This document shows, piece by piece, positions 33,916 to 41,089 of a stretch of DNA of 64,000 bases (position 1 is its first letter; every line of letters begins with the position of its first letter). The position numbers and the translations under genes were made by a program. The notes below the pieces were generated by a model. The model saw only the letters and a program-made list of their open reading frames with translations. It had not been told where the DNA came from and searched no databases. Origin of the DNA: Loigolactobacillus jiayinensis (GTDB taxonomy: Bacteria > Bacillota > Bacilli > Lactobacillales > Lactobacillaceae); assembly GCF_003946445.1 (NCBI RefSeq), contig NZ_RHOF01000003.1, forward strand, positions 1-64,000. Direction: 5' to 3'.

Positions 33916-34628
33916 TCGATATCTAAGCGGAAGTAATTTAAATCACCACGGTACTTCGCAATCGAATATTCAATTGGTTGTTCATCGCGGGTATAACCCT
34001 GAGTGTGAAAATAAAACAGTGGCGCGCCTACTTTAGTATCCAGTAAATCAGCACTAGTTTCATCAGCCACTAAAACTTCTAACTTACGCCGTACGTGCAC
34101 GACAGTGTGATGCAGCCGTGCTAAGCTTGCGTACAAAGACACTTGGCTAAAATCCAGTGGTGCCAATTGTGGCAATAGTGTCTGAGGTAAATAAGTGGTG
34201 ACTAAAACTAGCGGCGTGTGATCCGCATACCGTAAACGCACTAACTTATACACTTTTGCGGCTACCGGTAAGGCTAATTGCTGCCGAACTTCAGCGCTAG
34301 CTGGCTCTGTTTTGAATACCAACACCTTGGTCTGCGGCTGCATCCCCGTTTGATCGATTTCCTGATTATAACTACTGATCACATGGGTAAATGCCTGCTC
34401 AATTTTGGCCCGCTTAACCAGCGTACCGCGGTGTTTACGCTTCTCCAAAAAGCCCTGATCGACCAGCGTTTGAACTGCTTGCCGAATGGTTGGTCGACTA
34501 ACCTGATATTGCTGGGCTAAGTCCACTTCTTTAGGAATCAATTGCTTTTCAGGATAGGTGCCATTTTGGATTTTACGTCGCAGATCAATTGCAATTTGTT
34601 GATGCAGCGGTTGTTTTTTTTCGACCAT
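33900..34628 (-). CDS. GntR/HutC-type regulator (UTRA domain)
   Basis: 242 residues from the ATG at 34628 (MVEKKQPLHQQIAID), with GAGG 8 bases upstream. The winged helix lies at residues 10-70 (VDLAQQYQVSRPTIRQAVQ) and the UTRA effector domain at about 95-235. Downstream of a palindrome it probably binds, and convergent with deoC, which carries the same core. The effector is probably a sugar phosphate, by family. Confidence 0.9.
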   Translation of the reverse strand: MVEKKQPLHQQIAIDLRRKIQNGTYPEKQLIPKEVDLAQQYQVSRPTIRQAVQTLVDQGFLEKRKHRGTLVKRAKIEQAFTHVISSYNQEIDQTGMQPQTKVLVFKTEPASAEVRQQLALPVAAKVYKLVRLRYADHTPLVLVTTYLPQTLLPQLAPLDFSQVSLYASLARLHHTVVHVRRKLEVLVADETSADLLDTKVGAPLFYFHTQGYTRDEQPIEYSIAKYRGDLNYFRLDIDQKTP

Positions 34629-34644
34629 CACGTTCACCTCACGT

Positions 34645-34666
34645 CTATTATGTTAGTACATAATAG
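34645..34666. promoter_or_regulatory. Palindromic operator overlapping the gntR promoter
   Basis: CTATTATGT-TAGT-ACATAATAG is a perfect inverted repeat. On the minus strand TTGCTT, 17 bases, CATAAT form a promoter around it, so binding would block gntR transcription. Confidence 0.65.
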
Positions 34667-34679
34667 AAAAAGCAAGCCT

Positions 34680-34781
34680 TTATTGAGTCACATCGAATTT
34701 GTAGCCAGATAAACCAACAGTGACTAACATTAATAGCATAACCGTAAATATAGCGCTAATTCGGTGTCTTTTACTTATCAT
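34680..34781 (-). CDS. 33-residue membrane peptide
   Basis: ATG at 34781, TAA at 34680-34682, with a strong SD AAGGAG 8 bases upstream and a TATAAT about 45 bases further up. The peptide starts MISKRHRIS, then one hydrophobic segment (AIFTVMLLMLVTVGL) and ends SGYKFDVTQ. It could be a single-pass membrane peptide or a secreted peptide after signal cleavage. It lies just upstream of gntR on the same strand. No family recognised. Confidence 0.5.
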   Translation of the reverse strand: MISKRHRISAIFTVMLLMLVTVGLSGYKFDVTQ

Positions 34782-34888
34782 TCAGTACAACTCCTTCATT
34801 GAATTTAGATTTCATTATAATTATATTAAGAATGTATGAAAAAAGTTTTAAATTCAAGTAAGCTTATATTAATTTCTGAAAAAATCGC

Positions 34889-34924
34889 AAAAAAAATAGC
34901 TAGATCGACTTAGTGACCTAGCTA
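34889..34924 (-). terminator. Terminator of the hydroxyacid dehydrogenase gene
   Basis: AGCTAG pairs with CTAGCT and is followed by eight T on the minus strand. Confidence 0.75.
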
Positions 34925-34937
34925 CCGAAATGATAAA

Positions 34938-35900
34938 TTAAGGATTCACAACAAATTTAGCGGTTTGCCCTTGATCAACTAAAACAACATTATTCGCAAC
35001 GATTGTTCCCATTGCTGCCCGGGCTTCAACCGTTGCGTTCCCAATATGCGGTGTTAAAATCACATTGGTCAATTTTTCTAAACCCGCGGTAATTTTAGGT
35101 TCATGTTCGTAAACATCCAGTGCCGCACCACCAATTTCATGTTGCTGCAACGCTGTGAGCAATGCTGCCTCGTCAACAATTGGCCCGCGCCCAACATTGA
35201 TCAAATAAGCGGTTGACTTCATTTGCTGGAAAACAGAGGCATCAAATTGATGGTGGTTGGCTGCCGTTTGTGGCGCATTAATACTGATAAAGTCGCTACT
35301 AGTCACCAATTCATGCCATTCAACATAAGTCACACCTAAACTGCGCTCTTCAGGGTCCGTTAAGCGATGTGGCTGCCAGTACTGAACGTTCACTGCTAAT
35401 GCGCGTGCTTTACGCGCAACTTCACGGCCAATATTACCAAAACCGACGATACCTAGCGTTTTACCAGCAATTTCATGCCCTAAAAAGTACAGTGGTGCCC
35501 AGCCAGGAAAACCAGTAGTCCGCATTTGCTGGTCGCCTTCAACAATTCGATGGCTTAAAGCTAGCATCAAGCCAACCGTCACTTCCGCCACTGAATTGGT
35601 GGAAACTGCCGGCGTGTTGGTCACTGCAATTCCTTTGGTTCGAGCATAAGCAGCATCAATATTATTAAAACCGGCACCAAAATTAGCAATCAATTTCAAT
35701 TTTGGCGCAGCATCAATAACTTCAGCATCAACCTGAGTCGATAATGGGGTAATCAGAAAATCAATATCACGCACATTAGCTAATAATTCTGCGTGTGAAA
35801 TCAAGCCGTTACCGGCATATATTTGGACGTCAAAATGATGATCAGTTAAAATCTGGGTTGTCGCAGCTGGCAACTTCGCGGATAGAAAAACCTTGCTCAT
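34938..35900 (-). CDS. D-2-hydroxyacid dehydrogenase (glyoxylate/hydroxypyruvate reductase-like)
   Basis: 320 residues from the ATG at 35900 (MSKVFLSAKLPA), SD GGGAGG. NAD-binding motif GIVGFGNIGREVA near residue 146. Catalytic Arg in NVGRGPIVDE, Glu in DVYEHEP and His in LTPHIGNAT are all present. Belongs to the GyaR/phosphoglycerate dehydrogenase-like group that reduces 2-oxoacids; exact substrate unknown. Confidence 0.88.
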   Translation of the reverse strand: MSKVFLSAKLPAATTQILTDHHFDVQIYAGNGLISHAELLANVRDIDFLITPLSTQVDAEVIDAAPKLKLIANFGAGFNNIDAAYARTKGIAVTNTPAVSTNSVAEVTVGLMLALSHRIVEGDQQMRTTGFPGWAPLYFLGHEIAGKTLGIVGFGNIGREVARKARALAVNVQYWQPHRLTDPEERSLGVTYVEWHELVTSSDFISINAPQTAANHHQFDASVFQQMKSTAYLINVGRGPIVDEAALLTALQQHEIGGAALDVYEHEPKITAGLEKLTNVILTPHIGNATVEARAAMGTIVANNVVLVDQGQTAKFVVNP

Positions 35901-35978
35901 AAAAAAGCCTCCCAACTTTATTAAAGCACATCAATTAAGATAGCGATTACATTTTTGAAATATGCATTCACAAGCGTA

Positions 35979-37019
35979 TTATACTTTTCCTTGCGCTAAT
36001 TTACCAGCAATGATTTGCTCACATAAATCAGCATAACTAATGCCAACCGCGGCCGCTTCTTGTGGTAGCAACGAGTGCGGTGTCATGCCTGGCAACGAAT
36101 TACCTTCAATGACATAAATCGTCGTCCCATCCCATAAAAAGTCGATGCGGCCATAGTTAGTCAGTCCTAAGGCTGCCATTGTTTGTAGCGCCATCGCCTG
36201 CATTTGCTGATGAACTGCAGCGGGAATCTGTGGTGGCGTCTGGTAAGTGGCGCCGTTATCCTGATACTTATGTTCATAATCATACCAGCCATCAGCCACT
36301 GTGATCTCAATTGCCGGCAACGCCTGCCCGTTAAGTACTCCAACCGAGAATTCGCGCCCAGCAATATATTCCTCAAGCACCACCTCATTATCAAACTGCC
36401 AAGCTGTGGTCAAGGCCGCTACTAGCGTCTCCTGATCGTACACAATTTCCATCCCAATACTGGACCCACCCTGAGCAGGCTTAACCACTATCGGAAAATT
36501 AAAATCCAGTTTTGGTGTTGCTTGGCCGACTTTAACCGTGGCATAGCGCGCCGTTGTGATTTTATTTTGTAGCAATAGCTGCTTAGCTAGCCGCTTGTTC
36601 ATGGTAACGCCTGACGAAATAAAATCACTACCCGTATAACAAATACCAAACAGATCAAAAGTAGCTTGGACCTTGCCATTCTCGCCAGCTTCACCATGCA
36701 GGCCCAAGAACACAATATCCGCGGCGGTACATATTTCTAATACATTGGGACCAAATAGCCCCTTGGTGGCGTCCGTTCGTAAGGCATCGATGGCGTCATT
36801 AGTAATGATTTCTTCGCTGATCGCATAGTCAGCTGCTGGTGCTGGCCGTTGAAAAACTTCCGCCACTGTATGAACATCGCTTAGCGTGTCACCTAAAAAT
36901 AAATCGATCAACACGGCAGCGTGACCTTTTTCCCGCAGTGCATTGGTGATTTTGGCGCCGGATGACAATGATACGTTGCGTTCTGGGCTACGTCCACCCG
37001 CAAGTACGACAATCTTCAT
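35979..37019 (-). CDS. ddl: D-alanine--D-alanine ligase family protein
   Basis: 346 residues, SD GGAGG. ATP-grasp ligase with GGRSPERNVSL at the N-terminus, HGEAGENGKVQ near 109, VVKPAQGGSSIGM near 178 and the metal/ATP segment EGNSLPGMTPHSLLP near 305. It should join two D-alanines for peptidoglycan precursors. The omega-loop residue is Tyr252 (DYEHKYQD), the form linked to D-Ala-D-Ala rather than the Phe of depsipeptide (D-Ala-D-Lac) ligases known from vancomycin-resistant lactic acid bacteria. Confidence 0.88.
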   Translation of the reverse strand: MKIVVLAGGRSPERNVSLSSGAKITNALREKGHAAVLIDLFLGDTLSDVHTVAEVFQRPAPAADYAISEEIITNDAIDALRTDATKGLFGPNVLEICTAADIVFLGLHGEAGENGKVQATFDLFGICYTGSDFISSGVTMNKRLAKQLLLQNKITTARYATVKVGQATPKLDFNFPIVVKPAQGGSSIGMEIVYDQETLVAALTTAWQFDNEVVLEEYIAGREFSVGVLNGQALPAIEITVADGWYDYEHKYQDNGATYQTPPQIPAAVHQQMQAMALQTMAALGLTNYGRIDFLWDGTTIYVIEGNSLPGMTPHSLLPQEAAAVGISYADLCEQIIAGKLAQGKV

Positions 37020-37226
37020 AAAATAAAATCCTCCGAGTTAGTTTGAACCTAAAGCTTAGCATAGAAGTGCGGCAAAATAAAGATGGAAGCGGTTAAATTT
37101 GCAACTGATGCTTACAACTTTAAATCAAATAACGCTAATTTACGTATATTAATATCTAACAGCCTTGTGAAAAAACGCAGTCGGCAAAAATAATGCACCT
37201 TTAACCACTTGACGTTCAGTTTAAAA

Positions 37227-37263
37227 AGCAAGCGTTTACTATTGACTGATAATCGGTTATATT
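37227..37263 (+). promoter_or_regulatory. Promoter with overlapping cre for the CynX-type transporter
   Basis: TTTACT (37235-37240), 17 bases, TATATT (37258-37263). The cre-like AGCAAGCGTTTACT (37227-37240) covers the -35 box, so CcpA repression is likely. The rest of the 300-base gap back to ddl holds nothing recognisable. Confidence 0.5.
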
Positions 37264-37324
37264 ATTCACATATGCATCAATAATTTTTTTATGTTCTAAA
37301 ATCAGAAAGTGAGTGTGCCAGTTT

Positions 37325-38488
37325 ATGCAAAAGCGTTACCGTTGGCTATTATTAGGCATTATTTCGCTAGGCACCAGTTTACGCATGCCACTGACTGCAA
37401 TTCCGCCAATTCTCGATAATATTCAAAAGAGTTTTCAACTACCAGCTAGTTTGTTAGGTAGTTTAACCACGATTCCACTATTATGTTTCGCTGTTTTGTC
37501 GCCTTTTGTTCCGCGGATCGCCAGTATTTTAGGCAATGAGGTCACTATTTTAATTGCCCTGTTAGTGCTGACTTTAGGTAATTTCACCCGTGTTTTTAGC
37601 ACTAATTTATTACTGATCGGTACTTTGTTCATTGGCATCGCAATTGCCTTTACCAATGTGTTAGTCCCAGCCATTATTACTGATCATTTCCCTGATCGTA
37701 TCGGCCCAATCACTAGCTTATACACATTTTCAATGACCTTATTCAGTGCAATTGGTGCTGGTGCCAGCGCTCCTTTAGCGGTGAAATTCGGCTGGCAAGG
37801 TGTTTTACAAAGTTTAGCTATTTTCACATTATTAATTGCCGTAGCTTGGTTGCCTAACTTGCGCCTAAATCATCGACTATTGCCGCCAGCAATCACTGCG
37901 GGCAAAGCTTCGGTTTGGCGCACGCCAGGGGCTTGGTGGATGACACTAACGATGGGCATTCAATCACTGCTGTTCTACACGATTTTAACTTGGTTACCAA
38001 AAATCATGATCAGTCGTGGTCTACCCCAGACTACTGCTGGTCTAATGTTAGGCTTATTTCAAGTAGCTGCCTTACCTGCGGCTTATTTAGTGCCACGTTA
38101 CACCGCCCGCGTCGACCGTCAACAACGTTTACTTTGGTTAATTGGTTTCCTATTTATTTGTGGCCTAGCTGGCTTATTAATCCCAAGCCACGCCATTTGG
38201 TATCTGACACTGATTTGTATTTTTCTTGGCGTTGCCAGCACTAGCATGTTTGGCCTGTGTATGACACTGTTCAGCCTAAAAGCCACCTCGGCAGCTGAAA
38301 CTGCGGCCATTTCAGGCATGGCACAAGCAATGGGCTATCTATTAGCTGCAGTTGGCCCAGTATCATTTGGCCTAGTTTATGGTTGGCTACATTCATGGAC
38401 CCTATTATTATTAGCGCTGATTTTGTTAACGGTAGTGATGATTGTAGCAGGCTTAGTAGTAGAAGGTAAAAAAACGATTTTTGACTAA
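37325..38488 (+). CDS. MFS transporter, CynX/NimT type
   Basis: 387 residues from the ATG at 37325 (MQKRYRWLLLGI); a GTG four codons earlier is also possible. Twelve hydrophobic segments. The N-terminal pattern SLGTSLRMPLTAIPPIL is characteristic of the cyanate/nitroimidazole (CynX) transporter group. It is followed after 16 bases by a cytidine-deaminase-fold enzyme, suggesting import of a nucleobase-like or related amine compound; this is an inference. Confidence 0.82.
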   Translation: MQKRYRWLLLGIISLGTSLRMPLTAIPPILDNIQKSFQLPASLLGSLTTIPLLCFAVLSPFVPRIASILGNEVTILIALLVLTLGNFTRVFSTNLLLIGTLFIGIAIAFTNVLVPAIITDHFPDRIGPITSLYTFSMTLFSAIGAGASAPLAVKFGWQGVLQSLAIFTLLIAVAWLPNLRLNHRLLPPAITAGKASVWRTPGAWWMTLTMGIQSLLFYTILTWLPKIMISRGLPQTTAGLMLGLFQVAALPAAYLVPRYTARVDRQQRLLWLIGFLFICGLAGLLIPSHAIWYLTLICIFLGVASTSMFGLCMTLFSLKATSAAETAAISGMAQAMGYLLAAVGPVSFGLVYGWLHSWTLLLLALILLTVVMIVAGLVVEGKKTIFD

Positions 38489-38504
38489 AAAGGAGATTTT
38501 ACCA

Positions 38505-38990
38505 ATGATTGATCACGCAACCGATCAAAAACTATTACACCGTACCATCAAAATTTCTCAAGCAGCCCGCGATAGCGGTAATACGCCATTCGGTGCCCTA
38601 CTCGCCGACCAGAATGGCGAAATTTTAATGGAACAAGGTAACATTGAGTTAACCGAACACATTTGTACTGGTCATGCAGAATGCACTCTTGCCGCCCGCG
38701 CCTCCCACAAATACAGCAAAGCCGACCTGTGGCAATATAGCTTATACACCACTGCAGAACCTTGCGTTATGTGTGCTGGTGCGATTTATTGGGCTAATAT
38801 TGGCCGTGTTGTTTACGCCATGGAAGAGCGCCGATTATTGCAGCTTACCGGTAGTAACGACGTGAATCCAACTTTTGATTTGCCAACGCGCGAAATTTAC
38901 CGCCATGGTCAAAAAAATATTACTGTTGTGGGACCGTTTAAAGAGCTAGAAGTGCAAGCCGCCGCAGTCCATCAAGGCTATTGGGACTAA
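38505..38990 (+). CDS. Nucleoside/guanine deaminase-like protein (CDA fold)
   Basis: 161 residues from the ATG at 38505 (MIDHATDQKLLHR), SD AAGGAG. Zinc motifs are complete: GHAECTLA (His ligand and catalytic Glu) near 63 and EPCVMCAGAI (two Cys ligands) near 93. Similar to GuaD/TadA-like deaminases; length fits a free-base or nucleoside deaminase rather than tRNA editing. Forms a two-gene unit with the upstream transporter. Confidence 0.85.
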   Translation: MIDHATDQKLLHRTIKISQAARDSGNTPFGALLADQNGEILMEQGNIELTEHICTGHAECTLAARASHKYSKADLWQYSLYTTAEPCVMCAGAIYWANIGRVVYAMEERRLLQLTGSNDVNPTFDLPTREIYRHGQKNITVVGPFKELEVQAAAVHQGYWD

Positions 38991-39033
38991 AAAACAACCA
39001 GCACTAGTGGCAAGCACTAAGCTGGTTGTTTTG
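38991..39033. terminator. Bidirectional terminator after the deaminase gene
   Basis: AACAACCAGC pairs with GCTGGTTGTT, with T runs both ways. It ends the deaminase gene and the small orphan gene on the other strand. Confidence 0.8.
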
Positions 39034-39049
39034 GCGACCTAATAGCTGG

Positions 39050-39238
39050 TCATTGCTTGATGGCTTGGCAATCGACATTAAAAATTGCCTTAGTTGTCAG
39101 CCGTTCCAAGTCTTGCAACTTATGCAGACAAACTTGATAACTACGACTTGGACTTTCCATAACGATAACTTCAACTTCACTAAAGTTTTCTAAGGTGGCT
39201 AAATAATTTTTTAAGCCAATATAGCTAAAACTACGCAC
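39050..39238 (-). CDS. Small orphan protein, 62 residues (paralogue of the one at 20964)
   Basis: GTG start at 39238, with GGAGGG 8 bases upstream; an earlier ATG has no ribosome site. From this start the protein aligns without gaps to the 57-residue paralogue: RSFSYIGLKNYL, then ESPSRSYQVCLH and LQDLERLT, ending VDC plus five extra residues. Upstream regions of both genes share a TTACTTTT...TTAAGGC stretch. Function unknown. Confidence 0.7.
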   Translation of the reverse strand: MRSFSYIGLKNYLATLENFSEVEVIVMESPSRSYQVCLHKLQDLERLTTKAIFNVDCQAIKQ

Positions 39239-39666
39239 GTACAAGTCCCTCCATTTCAAACCATTGCTCATTTAAGGGCGCGATTAAAGATAACAGCCTT
39301 AAAAAGTAAACCAATTGTTCAACTAAATAATTATCCAATATAATATCATGAAACAAGCTGAACATTTAATTGTAGTATTAAAATACTATTAGCTATAATC
39401 AAAATAAATGCCCTTATATAATAAGGATACCTGATTTTAGGATAATGTGCAATCATTCACAATTGGTAAATCACTTTAACTTAACATTTTTCATTCTTAA
39501 CTTAATTCGATTGCTAACAACTAGACCAATTTTTTAATGAGCCACACTTACTTGTTGCACATTCTTAGTTCTTATGGTCGATTTTATCGTTTATCGTTGT
39601 TTTATTCGCTAAATCAAATCTGGTCTGCTAAGCTGTAGAAAATTAGATTAAGGGGTAAGTAGACCA
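39239..39666. other. AT-rich intergenic region
   Basis: 428 very AT-rich bases between the small orphan gene and the YczE-like gene. I see no gene longer than about 14 codons and no clear promoter or hairpin beyond random AT-rich matches. Confidence 0.4.
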
Positions 39667-40338
39667 TTGATTACAACAGATACGGGGTTGCGCCGGTTAA
39701 CGGCAATAGAAAGTCTGGCTTTTTTCGTTTTTTCAATTCTGTTAAATGCATTTGCTAATGCGCTAACTGTGGCCACAAATTTAGGGAGTGCCATTTGGAC
39801 CGCATCAGCAGCTAATTTGTCGTCGTACACGCACATTGGCTTAGGTGTCATTCTCTTTATTTATGGCTTTGCGGTTATTTTCATCAACGCCATTTTGATT
39901 CGTCAACTTAATTGGCGCCGGGTAGTCGGTAACCTGCTCTACATCTCGCCTTTTAGCTACTTAGTTCAACAATTTACTGCAGTTATGGAAAAAGCTGGCA
40001 TTATGTCGTTGAGCATGCCCACGCGGATCGTCCTTGATATTATCGGTGTGGTGCTGATTGGTGTGGCGGTATCAATTTATCAACGGGTCAATCTTATTCT
40101 GCATCCCAACGATGATCTCAGTTACATTTTGCGTTTCAACTTTTTCAATGGCAAAGCTGCCATCGCGCAATACGTTAGCTATATTCCACCAATTCTAGTT
40201 TTACTAGTTGCTTGGGCATTAAGTGGTAATTTGTTAGCGTTCAATGTTGGTACTGTTATTTCTTTGATTACGCAAGGCCCGGTCACCGGCTGGGCTGATC
40301 AACATATTTTCCACAAATTAAAGCATCGTTTGCACTAA
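39667..40338 (+). CDS. YczE/YyaS-type membrane protein
   Basis: 223 residues from a TTG at 39667, with AAGGGG upstream. Five to six hydrophobic segments. The segment NALTVATNLGSAIWTASA and the conserved NPDD-like HPNDDLSY near residue 155 fit the YczE/YyaS/YitT-related integral membrane family. Molecular function is not established for the family. Confidence 0.7.
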   Translation: MITTDTGLRRLTAIESLAFFVFSILLNAFANALTVATNLGSAIWTASAANLSSYTHIGLGVILFIYGFAVIFINAILIRQLNWRRVVGNLLYISPFSYLVQQFTAVMEKAGIMSLSMPTRIVLDIIGVVLIGVAVSIYQRVNLILHPNDDLSYILRFNFFNGKAAIAQYVSYIPPILVLLVAWALSGNLLAFNVGTVISLITQGPVTGWADQHIFHKLKHRLH

Positions 40339-40340
40339 AA

Positions 40341-40640
40341 AATGCCTGCCTATTATAAAATAGGTTCTTTCCGAAGCTGGGCTATCCTATTAACTCGTAG
40401 GCAGAGTTAGTTTAGTCCCATTCCGGCGCTGGCGTATGGAACGCGTGGCACGTTGGCAAGCTAATTTTCTTTCCAATTAAGCCCAATCGGAAAAGAAAAT
40501 GGATCTTGCCAGCCGCGCATGGTACTAGGCGACCACGGTCACCAAGTACCATCGACACAGCTGATAACGCCAGCGCCTCCATTCCACCTTTGGCAGCGTT
40601 TGAGCATTATTTCGTGAATTAGATTGAACGTTTAGGTGGC
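40341..40640 (+). repeat. Structured element, copy A, in the 3' region of the YczE-like gene
   Basis: A gene-free GC-rich stretch begins 3 bases after the stop codon. GGCGCTGGCGT (about 40425-40435) pairs with ACGCCAGCGCC (about 40567-40577) around nested helices: GGCAAG...CTTGCC with an inner TTTTCTTTCC/GGAAAAGAAAA, and TGGTACT...AGTACCA enclosing GACC/GGTC. It is homologous by eye to copy B on the other strand (40800-41083). Confidence 0.5.
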
Positions 40641-40701
40641 TCAATTAGGGTTAACCGGCAGTTATAGTGATTCGTAGTTTTAAAATAGGTTATATGCACA
40701 T

Positions 40702-40746
40702 AAAAACACCGATAAAACAGTTTTCTGCCTGTTTTATCGGTGTTTT
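40702..40746. terminator. Bidirectional terminator at the centre of the convergent region
   Basis: AAAACACCGATAAAACAG pairs with CTGTTTTATCGGTGTTTT over 18 bp. Copies A and B of the structured element read towards it from both sides. Confidence 0.85.
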
Positions 40747-40799
40747 GTATTCTGATTACCACTAACTTTGCCACTTAAACAAATCAACACTTGAACGTT

Positions 40800-41083
40800 C
40801 AACCGTTGACTGCTGAAATGGAGTCGCCTGCTTTTGTTTTTATTCAGGGAAAATTAGCTCGCCAACGCGCCACTGTCACTCGTTTTTAACAACTAAAGTT
40901 GAAAAGTATCAGGGACTTAGCACTTAACCGCCCAATAGAACGTGCTTCCCGTTGTCGATTGAACTATGGCAAAGATCGCCAAGTTCAAGTCGCACTCGTT
41001 CCGTCCACTGGCGACGTAATGGAAGCTAACTAGCTCAGCTGGCAGACAAAGTTCAGAAAGAACCTGCAGAATAGACGGGCATT
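40800..41083 (-). repeat. Structured element, copy B, in the 3' region of the GH28 gene
   Basis: On the minus strand it starts 7 bases after the GH28 stop with AATGCCCGTCTATT...AGGTTCTTTCTGAA, matching AATGCCTGCCTATT...AGGTTCTTTCCGAA of copy A. TAGTTAG..TCCATTACG..GG.ACGGAACG..TG and CGCGTTGGCGAGCTAATTTTC also match copy A. It is more diverged internally and lacks some of the helices. Confidence 0.45.
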
Positions 41084-41089
41084 TTTCAT

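Noticed and set aside
37083-37193. A 36-codon ATG frame between ddl and the CynX-type gene
   Set aside because: No ribosome-binding site, basic low-complexity product, and it lies upstream of the identified promoter.
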